Source: Sphingomonas bisphenolicum
GTDB lineage: Bacteria > Pseudomonadota > Alphaproteobacteria > Sphingomonadales > Sphingomonadaceae
DNA length: 64,000 nt
Direction: 5' to 3'
NCBI RefSeq assembly: GCF_024349785.1
Contig: NZ_AP018817.1
Coordinates: 3,379,501 to 3,443,500 of the forward strand
Shown: positions 26,868-34,018 of the stretch, in pieces
Position numbering within the stretch: position 1 is the first letter of the stretch
Layout of the letters: each line of letters begins with the position of its first letter
The notes under the pieces: model-generated
Database searches by the model: none
What the model saw: the letters and a program-made list of their open reading frames with translations, nothing else
What the model was told of the DNA's origin: nothing
Made by a program: the position numbers and the translations under genes

Positions 26868-27929
26868 ATGTATAGCGAGAGCGATCTACAGGATGCCGTA
26901 GCGGCGGGCGCAATCCCAGCGCAGGCGGCGCAGGCGTTGCGCGATCATGTGGCGGGACTGCGCGCCTCGCCGATGGTGGACGAAGAACATTTCCGGCTGC
27001 TGACGGGCTTCAACGACATCTTCGTCGCGATCGCCAGCGTCCTGCTGCTGGTGGCGGTTGGCTGGCTCGGCAACAGCCTGCGATTCGGGGCGCCGGACCA
27101 TCATCCTGCCTTCATGGCCGGCCTGCTGGTGGCTGCCGTCAGTTGGGGCCTGGCCGAATATTTCACCCGGCGCCGCCACATGGCGCTGCCCTCCATCCTT
27201 TTGCTGGGCGGTTTCGTCGGCGGCATCGTCTTTGCGGTCGGCGCGCTGGGTGCGCAGATATTCCCCCATGCGGGCGACAGCCTGGCCTCTATGATCGTGT
27301 GCGTCGCGGCCGGCGCGGGCGTGCTGGCGGCCTGGGCGCACTGGCGGCGCTTCATGGTGCCGATCACCGTGGCGGTCGGCGCGGCGGCGGCGGCCGGCGT
27401 CGGCGTCAGCCTTGTCATGGCCGGCACGCCCGACGATATGACCCTGCCCTTCGCGTTGCTGCTGATCGCGGGCCTCGCCATCTTCGCGCTGGCCATGCGG
27501 TGGGACATGAGCGACCGCGCCCGCACCACGCGGCGATCCGACGTCGCCTTCTGGCTGCACCTGGCCGCCGCGCCGATGATCGCGCATTCGCTGTTCCACC
27601 TGCTGGGCGTGATGAACGGCGACGAGATCAGCGCCGCGCGCGCCGCGCTGGTGATCGCCCTCTATGTCGCCTTCGGCCTCATCGCGCTGGCGATCGACCG
27701 GCGCGCGCTGCTCGTCTCCAGCCTCGCCTATGTCCTTTTCGCCCTGTACGGCCTGTTCCGCCAGGTCGGCGCGGTGGAACTGTCCTGGGCGCTCACGACG
27801 CTGGTGATCGGCGCGGCGTTGCTGCTGCTGCTGTCGGCGCTATGGCACCATGCCCGCGCGCTGGTGGTGCATGGCTTGCCGCCACGCCTTTCCGAGCGCC
27901 TGCCCTATCTGGATCGCGCCGTCGCGTGA
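26868..27929 (+). CDS. Polytopic membrane protein of unknown function
   Basis: 353 residues. Residues 1-47 are soluble and helical (SESDLQDAVAAGAIPAQAAQ), resembling the N-terminal part of DUF2157-type proteins. About ten to eleven hydrophobic helices follow, from VAIASVLLLVAVGWLG to TTLVIGAALLLLLSALWHHA. No transporter signature or catalytic motif is visible. It is transcribed divergently from the nitronate monooxygenase gene and ends 50 bases from a convergent gene, with a stem-loop in between. Family assignment uncertain. Confidence 0.8.
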   Translation: MYSESDLQDAVAAGAIPAQAAQALRDHVAGLRASPMVDEEHFRLLTGFNDIFVAIASVLLLVAVGWLGNSLRFGAPDHHPAFMAGLLVAAVSWGLAEYFTRRRHMALPSILLLGGFVGGIVFAVGALGAQIFPHAGDSLASMIVCVAAGAGVLAAWAHWRRFMVPITVAVGAAAAAGVGVSLVMAGTPDDMTLPFALLLIAGLAIFALAMRWDMSDRARTTRRSDVAFWLHLAAAPMIAHSLFHLLGVMNGDEISAARAALVIALYVAFGLIALAIDRRALLVSSLAYVLFALYGLFRQVGAVELSWALTTLVIGAALLLLLSALWHHARALVVHGLPPRLSERLPYLDRAVA

Positions 27930-27943
27930 CCGCGACCGGCGCC

Positions 27944-27966
27944 GCTCCCTCTTTTCAGGAGGGAGC
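27944..27966. terminator. Stem-loop between convergent genes
   Basis: GCTCCCTC, loop TTTTCAG, GAGGGAGC: eight perfect base pairs, located between the convergent stops at 27929 and 27979. No clear T-run on either strand, so it is a weak or factor-assisted terminator candidate. Confidence 0.4.
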
Positions 27967-27978
27967 AGCCGCAGACCT

Positions 27979-28335
27979 TCAATCCTCGACGATCCGCAGC
28001 AGCTTGCGCTCGACCGGTGCCAGCACGCCCTGCAACTCCTGGCCGCGCTTCAATATCTGGCCGCTTTCCCCGACCAGCGCCCACATGCCCTGGCGATGGC
28101 GCAGCGCCGGGCGCTTCTCGATCCGATATTCGGGGCGTTCGGCGGAGCGGCGGAAGGCGCTGAAGATCGCCGCCTCCTGCCCCATGTCCATCGCATAGTC
28201 GCGCCAATGGCCGGCCGACACCATGCGGCCGTACAGATCCATGATCCGTTGCAGTTCCAGCCGCTCGAACCCGACCTGGCCGCCCTTCGGCCCCGGCCCC
28301 GCTCCTTGATGGGGAAACGGCGTCACATTGGTCAT
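27979..28335 (-). CDS. DUF2794 domain protein
   Basis: 118 residues, small and basic. It contains FERLELQRIMDLYGRMVSAGHWRDYAMD and a later basic beta-rich stretch (EYRIEKRPALRH, KLLRIVED), the DUF2794 pattern found across alphaproteobacteria. No function is established for the family. Its ATG shares one base with the cysE stop (TGATG), so it is translationally coupled to cysE, which suggests a link to sulfur or cysteine metabolism (inference). Confidence 0.88.
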   Translation of the reverse strand: MTNVTPFPHQGAGPGPKGGQVGFERLELQRIMDLYGRMVSAGHWRDYAMDMGQEAAIFSAFRRSAERPEYRIEKRPALRHRQGMWALVGESGQILKRGQELQGVLAPVERKLLRIVED

Positions 28336-29066
28336 CAGGCCCGGCCGCGCTCCTTGAACAGCGGCGCATCGTCATCGTCGCCCAATGCCGATGGCAATAT
28401 CGGTCTCTGGCGCTCCGCCATCAGTTCGGCGAGGCGCTTCTGCAACTGTTCGACCTCGCACTGAAGCATCTCCAGCTTCTGCTTTTCAGGATCGAAACAG
28501 TCCGAACAGGGCGTGCCATAGGGCATGAAGTCGCGCTGATAGGCGGTCACGTCGACCAGCATCGCCCGCGCGGGAATGCCGACCATGGTCGCGCCTTCCG
28601 CCACATCCTTGGTGACCACGGCGTTCGCACCGACGCGGGCGCGCGCGCCGACATTGATCGGCCCCAGCACCTGTGCGCCCGACCCGACGATCACGCCGTC
28701 GTTCAGCGTGGGGTGACGCTTGCCGGCGATGCCGTTGGCGGGGTCCGTGCCGCCCAGCGTGACATTCTGGTAAAGCGTTACATCGTCGCCGATCTCGGCC
28801 GTCTCGCCGATCACGGTAAAGCCATGGTCGATGAAGAAGCGTTTGCCGATCTTCGCGCCCGGATGGATGTCGTTGCCGGTCAGGAAACGCGACAAATGGT
28901 TCACGGCGCGCGCAAGAAAGAACAGCCGCGCGCGATACAGGCGATGGGCGACCCGATGAAAGGCCAGCGACCAGACGCCGGGGTAGAGCAGGATTTCCGC
29001 GCGGGACCGCGGCGCCGGATCGCGGGATTTGATCGAATCCAGATAGGAAATGAGGCTGCGCACCAT
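28335..29066 (-). CDS. cysE: Serine O-acetyltransferase
   Basis: 243 residues from ATG 29066, which has AGGGA about nine bases upstream; an in-frame ATG at 29105 has no such site. Transfers acetyl from acetyl-CoA to serine, the first step of cysteine synthesis. The N-terminal helices (SLISYLDSIKSRDPAPRS) are followed by a left-handed beta-helix of hexapeptides (KIGKRFFIDHGFTVIG, TLYQNVTLGGTD) with the catalytic His in DHGFTVIGE. After the helix is an unusual C-terminal extension with CSDCFD and a coiled-coil stretch (LEMLQCEVEQLQKRLAEL). The gene is divergent from a sulfite/sulfonate permease gene. Confidence 0.93.
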   Translation of the reverse strand: MVRSLISYLDSIKSRDPAPRSRAEILLYPGVWSLAFHRVAHRLYRARLFFLARAVNHLSRFLTGNDIHPGAKIGKRFFIDHGFTVIGETAEIGDDVTLYQNVTLGGTDPANGIAGKRHPTLNDGVIVGSGAQVLGPINVGARARVGANAVVTKDVAEGATMVGIPARAMLVDVTAYQRDFMPYGTPCSDCFDPEKQKLEMLQCEVEQLQKRLAELMAERQRPILPSALGDDDDAPLFKERGRA

Positions 29067-29237
29067 CCAGACGTCCCTGACCGTTCCTAGACTTGTTATG
29101 AGCATCCCATATAAGGGGAATTGCCCGGCTTTTCCAGATGGGGCGCTAACCGCGCTTTTTCGCCGCAAATAGAAACTTGCTTGGCGGCACGCGATATACC
29201 AATCATGGAGGTAGACAATTCCAGTGAGGGGTAGCGG

Positions 29238-30011
29238 ATGATCGACACTTTTATCGCCCATTTCGGCGAAATCCTGCCTTTCATCCTCGTCGGATTCGGC
29301 GCGCAGATCATCGATGGCGCGCTGGGCATGGCTTATGGCGTCATTTCCAGCACCCTGCTGCTGACCCTGGGCGTGTCGCCCAGCCGCGCGTCCGCCAGCG
29401 TCCATGTCGCCGAAACCTTCACCACCGGCGTATCGGCGATCAGCCATATCCTGCACCGCAATGTCGACTGGAAACTATTCGCCCGGCTCATCATTCCCGG
29501 CGTGATCGGCGGCGTCAGCGGCGCCTATTTTCTGTCCAATATCGACGGCGCGGTGATCAAGCCTTTCGTTCTGGCCTATCTCGCCGCGATCGGCTTCTAC
29601 CTCATCTGGCGCGGCTTCCATCTGCCGCCCAAGCCCCGCGATCCCAAATGGGTCGCGCCTCTGGGCCTGGTCGGCGGCTTCATGGACGCCAGCGGCGGTG
29701 GCGGCTGGGGACCGATCGTGACATCGAACCTGCTGCTGCAGGGGTCCAGCCCGCGCCACACCATCGGCACGGTCAACACGGTCGAATTCATCCTGACCCT
29801 GTCGATCAGCCTGACCTTCCTCCTTCATCTGGGCTGGGAAGCCTTCACCACCTATACGCTGGGCCTGCTGATCGGCGGGGTGATCGCCGCGCCCTTCGGC
29901 GCGATGCTGGCACGCCGGGTGGCGCCGCGCATCCTCTTCTCGGCGGTGGGCGTCATCCTGACGATCACGTCGCTGTTCGGGGTCGCCAAATATCTTGGAT
30001 ATATCGGCTAA
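29238..30011 (+). CDS. TauE/SafE family sulfite/organosulfur permease
   Basis: 257 residues with about eight membrane helices in two halves. Each half carries the family's Gly-rich motif: ALGMAYGVISSTLLLTLG and FMDASGGGGWGPIVTSNLL. The family exports sulfite, sulfoacetate or related anions, or imports them. The divergent cysE gene (starts about 170 bases apart) supports a role in cysteine or sulfur assimilation. oxyR follows after 39 bases and may be co-transcribed. Confidence 0.9.
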   Translation: MIDTFIAHFGEILPFILVGFGAQIIDGALGMAYGVISSTLLLTLGVSPSRASASVHVAETFTTGVSAISHILHRNVDWKLFARLIIPGVIGGVSGAYFLSNIDGAVIKPFVLAYLAAIGFYLIWRGFHLPPKPRDPKWVAPLGLVGGFMDASGGGGWGPIVTSNLLLQGSSPRHTIGTVNTVEFILTLSISLTFLLHLGWEAFTTYTLGLLIGGVIAAPFGAMLARRVAPRILFSAVGVILTITSLFGVAKYLGYIG

Positions 30012-30023
30012 GACGCTTATATT

Positions 30024-30046
30024 CGGATTTCTGATCGAGGAATCCG
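30024..30046 (+). promoter_or_regulatory. Hairpin over the oxyR ribosome-binding region
   Basis: CGGATT, an 11-base loop, then AATCCG forms a stem immediately before the oxyR ATG (30051). The GAGG ribosome-binding element (30037-30040) lies in the loop and beside the stem. Such a structure could limit translation initiation. Only six base pairs, so support is modest. Confidence 0.35.
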
Positions 30047-30050
30047 ATAA

Positions 30051-30980
30051 ATGTCCAGTTATCTGCCCACGCTCAAGCAGCTGCAATATCTGGTTGCGCT
30101 CAAGGAGCAGGGCCATTTCGGCAAGGCCGCCGATAGCTGTTTCGTCACCCAGTCGACCCTGTCGGCGGGCATCCGCGAACTGGAATCGCTGATCGGCGTC
30201 ACCCTGGTCGAGCGCACCCGCCGGGTGGTGCGCTTCACCGCCCTGGGCGATCGCATCGTGGTCAAGGCGCATCGCGTGCTGCGCGAGGCGGAGGAGCTGG
30301 CCGCCATCGCCGAGGCGTCGGGCAAGCCGCTGACCGGCGAGTTGCGGATGAGCGTGATCCCGACCATTGCGCCCTTCCTGCTGCCGCGGATGCTGCCCAG
30401 GCTGCGCGCCGACCGGCCCGACCTCAAACTCTATCTGCGCGAGGAAACGACCCAGGCGGGGATTGAATCGCTGCGCCACGGCCATGTCGATTGCGTGCTG
30501 ATGGCGCTGCCCTTCGCCATGGGCGAGGTGGACAGCGAAATCCTGTTCCAGGACCGGCTCTATGTCGCCTTCCCGCATGACGAGCCGCGCGATCCGCCCG
30601 AATGGATCGGCCCGGACATGATCGACGAGAGCAAATTGCTGCTGCTGGAGGACGGCCATTGCCTGAAGGACCATGCGCTGGCCGCCTGCAACCGGCCCGA
30701 CCTGCGCGCCAGCGCGACGATGATGGGAACGTCGCTGCACACGCTGATCCAGATGGTCGATAATGGCCTGGGCATGACGATGATCCCGGAAATGGCGATT
30801 GCGAGCGGGATATTGGAGCATACGCAAATTGTCGCGCGGCCGCTGCAGTCGGAACGCGCCTGGCGCGATATCGCGCTGGTGTGGCGCCGGAACAGCCCGC
30901 GCGAGAAGGAATTCCACCTGCTGGCCGGCATCTTGCGCGACGCCGCGGCGCTCAATTGCCGGTTGCCCGAAGCGGCTTAA
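30051..30980 (+). CDS. oxyR: OxyR-type hydrogen peroxide-sensing LysR regulator
   Basis: 309 residues. The N-terminal winged HTH (LKQLQYLVALKEQGHFGKAA, QSTLSAGIRELESLIG) is followed by an LTTR effector domain. The redox pair is C204 (LLLEDGHCLKDHAL) and C213 (AACNR), nine residues apart as in E. coli OxyR C199/C208, and the surrounding motif is the OxyR signature. It activates catalase, peroxiredoxin and Fe-S repair genes on oxidation. No katG or ahp gene flanks it. Its last 4 bases overlap the stop of the convergent moaE. Confidence 0.95.
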   Translation: MSSYLPTLKQLQYLVALKEQGHFGKAADSCFVTQSTLSAGIRELESLIGVTLVERTRRVVRFTALGDRIVVKAHRVLREAEELAAIAEASGKPLTGELRMSVIPTIAPFLLPRMLPRLRADRPDLKLYLREETTQAGIESLRHGHVDCVLMALPFAMGEVDSEILFQDRLYVAFPHDEPRDPPEWIGPDMIDESKLLLLEDGHCLKDHALAACNRPDLRASATMMGTSLHTLIQMVDNGLGMTMIPEMAIASGILEHTQIVARPLQSERAWRDIALVWRRNSPREKEFHLLAGILRDAAALNCRLPEAA

Positions 30981-31420
30981 GCCTTCCAGCCCTTCGCCCT
31001 GGCCTCATCCTCGGCCCGCGCCGCAACCCATTGAGTTGCGCCGTCGCCAAAATGCTCCTTCTTCCAGAAGGGCGCGTCGGACTTCATCCAATCGATCAGG
31101 AAGGCGCAGCTTTCCAGCGCGGCGGTGCGATGGCGCGACGCCGTGCCGACGAAGACGATGCGCGCGCCCGGCGCCAGCCGCCCGAAACGATGGATCACGC
31201 TGACGCCCAGCAGCGGCCAGCGCGCCAGCGCCTCGTCCACGATCCGGTCGACCTGCGCCTGCGTCATCGCCGGATAATGTTCCAGCTCCAGCGCGATCAG
31301 GCCGCCGTCCCCGCGCACTACGCCGGTAAAGCTCGCCACGCCGCCACCGCCCAGCGCCTCCAGCGCGGCCAGTTCGGCAGCGACATCGAAATCCGCCGCC
31401 TGGATGGCAACCCGTTTCAT
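30977..31420 (-). CDS. moaE: Molybdopterin synthase catalytic subunit
   Basis: 147 residues. The MoaE core is visible: GVVRGDGGLIALELEHYPAMT, VSVIHRFGRLAPGARIVFVGTASRHR and the catalytic-lysine region WMKSDAPFWKKEHF. It transfers sulfur from MoaD thiocarboxylate to precursor Z to form molybdopterin. It follows moaD with a 4-base overlap (ATGA) and ends at the convergent oxyR. Confidence 0.95.
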   Translation of the reverse strand: MKRVAIQAADFDVAAELAALEALGGGGVASFTGVVRGDGGLIALELEHYPAMTQAQVDRIVDEALARWPLLGVSVIHRFGRLAPGARIVFVGTASRHRTAALESCAFLIDWMKSDAPFWKKEHFGDGATQWVAARAEDEARAKGWKA

Positions 31421-31677
31421 CCGCCCGTCACCGGGGGAAACAGCGCCACTTCGCGCGCGTCGCCGATCAGGCTGTCCAGCGGCACGAAACGCTGATCGAT
31501 CGCCGCACGCAGCCGCGCCGGATCACTCAAAGCCTGCGCGTAACCCCCGCCCCGGGCGGCCAGCGTCGCGACCAGATCGGCCACGCTGCCATCTGCCGCG
31601 GGTCGCGCGACCCGCTCCTCGTCGCGGCCGATGGCTTCGCGCACCCAGGCGAAATAGACGATGGTCAGGTCCGCCAT
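31417..31677 (-). CDS. moaD: Molybdopterin synthase sulfur-carrier subunit
   Basis: 86 residues of ubiquitin-like fold ending in the obligatory Gly-Gly (LFPPVTGG), whose C-terminus becomes a thiocarboxylate. The opening LTIVYFAWVREAIGRDEE is the conserved first beta-hairpin. It forms the heterotetrameric MPT synthase with MoaE, to which it is translationally coupled. pgsA lies 6 bases upstream on the same strand, so pgsA-moaD-moaE is probably one transcript. Sphingomonads often keep this order. Confidence 0.93.
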   Translation of the reverse strand: MADLTIVYFAWVREAIGRDEERVARPAADGSVADLVATLAARGGGYAQALSDPARLRAAIDQRFVPLDSLIGDAREVALFPPVTGG

Positions 31678-31683
31678 CGCCGG

Positions 31684-32247
31684 TCAGTCCATATGCTTAA
31701 TGCCGACGCGCAGATAGTCCCAGCCGGTGACCAGCGTCAGCATCGCCGCGGCCCACAGGGTCACGATGCCCACCGTCTGGACGAAGGGGAATTGCGGCAC
31801 CGCCCCGGCCAGGATCAATGCGCCCAGCGCGATGATCTGGAACGTCGTCTTCCATTTTGCGAGGCGCGACACCGGCACCGACACCTGCAGCCCGGCCAGA
31901 AATTCGCGCAGGCCCGACACTGCGATCTCGCGCAGCAGGATGATCATCGCGGCGGCGATATGGATGCCCGCTATGTCGCGGGTCGCCGCCAGCATCAGGA
32001 TGACCGCGCCGACCATGATCTTGTCCGCGATCGGGTCCAGAAACACGCCCAGTTTCGACACCGTGCCCTGCGCGCGCGCCAGATAGCCGTCGAAATAATC
32101 GGTCACGCCCATCAGGCAATAGAGGGCGAAGGCCAGCGCATAGCCGGTGGTCCAGCGCGCGCCCTGTTCCGCCGGCCACAGCAGAGCGACCAGCAGCGGC
32201 ACCGTCACGATCCGCGAAAGCGTCAGCAAATTGGGCAGCGTTAGCAT
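31684..32247 (-). CDS. pgsA: CDP-diacylglycerol-glycerol-3-phosphate 3-phosphatidyltransferase
   Basis: 187 residues from ATG 32247 (MLTLPNLLTLSRI); the usual PgsA start. The frame runs 13 codons further up without similarity. The CDP-alcohol phosphotransferase signature is complete: DYFDGYLARAQGTVSKLG, FLDPIADK. Five to six membrane helices. It makes phosphatidylglycerophosphate from CDP-DAG and sn-glycerol-3-phosphate on the inner face of the inner membrane. It heads the pgsA-moaD-moaE unit. Confidence 0.95.
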   Translation of the reverse strand: MLTLPNLLTLSRIVTVPLLVALLWPAEQGARWTTGYALAFALYCLMGVTDYFDGYLARAQGTVSKLGVFLDPIADKIMVGAVILMLAATRDIAGIHIAAAMIILLREIAVSGLREFLAGLQVSVPVSRLAKWKTTFQIIALGALILAGAVPQFPFVQTVGIVTLWAAAMLTLVTGWDYLRVGIKHMD

Positions 32248-32379
32248 CGCCGCGAACTGCCACAGTCCGGCGCGGCATACAAGCAAAGCCGTATCGTCAT
32301 GCCCAACCCATTGGACACAGACGTCGTCAACCGCTAGACCCCGCCCCGGTCGCTCACGGGAAAGAAGACGCCCCTATCC

Positions 32380-33690
32380 ATGCAAGCCTCTCTCAGGCTC
32401 TTGAACAAGCGCCGTTTTCTGCCGCTTTTCATCACCCAGCTCCTTGGTGCGTTCAACGACAATCTGTTCAAGAACGCGATGGTCCTGTTCGTGGTCTATC
32501 AGGTCTATAACGACGAGAAATCCGAAACCTGGTTCAGCGCGCTGGCCACGGGCCTGTTCATCCTGCCCTTCTTCCTGTTGTCGGCGATATCGGGCCAGTT
32601 GGCCGACCAGCGCGACAAGGCAGTCATCATCCGCTGGGTGAAGGCGGCGGAAATCCTCATCATGGGCGTGGGTGCGGTGGGCCTCGGCCTCATCTGGAGC
32701 GGCATTGCGGTCCACACGCTGGCGATCCCGCTGCTGCTGGTCGCGCTGTTCGCCATGGGCATTCATTCGACCTTCTTCGGCCCGATCAAATATGCGATCC
32801 TGCCTCAGCATCTGCATGACGACGAAGTGCTGGGCGGCACCGGCCTGGTCGAAGCGGGCACTTATATCGCGATCCTGGCCGGCACGATCCTGGCCGGGGT
32901 GATCCCGGTGGAGGTGGCCGCGGTCGGCATCATCATCACGGCGCTGATCGGCTATATCGCGGGGCGGGCAGTGCCCTCGGCGCCGTCATTGCTCGAAAAG
33001 CAGCCGATCGACTTCCACATCATCCGCTCGTCGGTCGCGCTGGTGCGCGGGACGATGCATATTCGCCGCCTGTTTCTGGCGATCATGGCGATCAGCCTGT
33101 TCTGGGCGGTCGGCTCGATCCTGTTCATCCAGTTCCCGCCGCTGGTGAAGAATGTCCTGACCGCCGACAAGCCGGTCGCAAGCCTGTTCCTGGCCATCTT
33201 CTCGATCGGCATCGCGATCGGCTCCGTGGCGATCAACCGGCTGTTGCAGGGCCATGTCTCGGCCAAATATGCGCCCGCGTCGGTGATCGGCATGGGGCTG
33301 TGCATCGTCGCCTTTCACATCGTATGCGACCTGTGGACGCCCTCGCCGGACGGGAAGATGCTGTCGCTCGCCGGGTTTCTGGCCCATCCGCTCGCGATTC
33401 CCCTGTCGTTCTGCCTGCTCGGCGTCGCGACCTTCGGCGGCATGTTCGTCGTGCCGCTCTACGCCTTCCTGACCACGACGGTCGAAAAATGCGAAGCGGC
33501 GCGCACCGTGGCGGCCAATAATATCGTCAATTCGGGCGCGATGGTGGTCGGCTCGCTCTGCGCCATCGGGCTCAGCATCGCCGGCGTATCGGTGGTGATG
33601 CAGTTGCTGCTGGTCGCCTTCCTCACCCTGCCCTGCGCGGCGATGGCGTGGAAGCTTCACAAGGCCTGCGACGGCCCTCTATGCCATTGA
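32380..33690 (+). CDS. LplT-like MFS transporter
   Basis: 436 residues, twelve membrane helices. The start FITQLLGAFNDNLFKNAMVLF is the hallmark of the lysophospholipid transporter (LplT) subgroup, and GIHSTFFGPIKYAILPQHL is the conserved helix-4/5 loop. In E. coli LplT flips lysophosphatidylethanolamine inward for reacylation by Aas. In many alphaproteobacteria this carrier is fused to or neighbours an acyltransferase; here it is free-standing. The nearby pgsA (divergent, about 130 bases) keeps a phospholipid theme. Confidence 0.9.
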   Translation: MQASLRLLNKRRFLPLFITQLLGAFNDNLFKNAMVLFVVYQVYNDEKSETWFSALATGLFILPFFLLSAISGQLADQRDKAVIIRWVKAAEILIMGVGAVGLGLIWSGIAVHTLAIPLLLVALFAMGIHSTFFGPIKYAILPQHLHDDEVLGGTGLVEAGTYIAILAGTILAGVIPVEVAAVGIIITALIGYIAGRAVPSAPSLLEKQPIDFHIIRSSVALVRGTMHIRRLFLAIMAISLFWAVGSILFIQFPPLVKNVLTADKPVASLFLAIFSIGIAIGSVAINRLLQGHVSAKYAPASVIGMGLCIVAFHIVCDLWTPSPDGKMLSLAGFLAHPLAIPLSFCLLGVATFGGMFVVPLYAFLTTTVEKCEAARTVAANNIVNSGAMVVGSLCAIGLSIAGVSVVMQLLLVAFLTLPCAAMAWKLHKACDGPLCH

Positions 33691-33712
33691 CCGGACGCGC
33701 CCGGTCCTCGTC

Positions 33713-33910
33713 TTAGAAAATGAAGCTGTAGAAGGCCGTGAAGAAGGCCGCGAAGCTCAGGCCGAACAGCTTCCAGTCGCTGTCGTCGTCGCTGAACCGC
33801 TTCTTGCGCGCGGGCATATCCTCCACCACGCGCAGCACATGGGCGGGCAGCCGCTGGCGGAACGGATGGCGGGCCGATTCGGTGGTGAGAACGAGGGGTC
33901 GGTTTCGCAT
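33713..33910 (-). CDS. Small membrane-anchored conserved hypothetical protein
   Basis: 65 residues from ATG 33910. Basic, arginine-rich first half (residues 1-40), then KKRFSDDDSDWKLFGLSF and an aromatic hydrophobic C-terminus (AAFFTAFYSFIF) long enough for one membrane helix, C-tail-anchored. Not recognised beyond a likely sphingomonad-restricted small protein. Divergent from the PBP1 gene, with 108 bases between the starts, and ends close to the LplT-like gene. A peptidoglycan-synthesis partner is a speculation from position. Confidence 0.6.
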   Translation of the reverse strand: MRNRPLVLTTESARHPFRQRLPAHVLRVVEDMPARKKRFSDDDSDWKLFGLSFAAFFTAFYSFIF

Positions 33911-33968
33911 AGCGATTGGTTAACGCAAAATTTACCATATAGACCAGCGCATATTGTGGTTAATTCCG

Positions 33969-33991
33969 GCCTGTCCCGGCACGGGACAGGC
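33969..33991. repeat. Perfect stem-loop upstream of the PBP1 gene
   Basis: GCCTGTCCC, GGCA-type loop, then GGGACAGGC, a strong hairpin 28 bases before the PBP1 start. It may be a 5' UTR structure or a dispersed palindrome. No T-run on the plus strand follows directly. Confidence 0.45.
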
Positions 33992-34018
33992 TTGACTGTA
34001 TGATATGAATAACACAGT

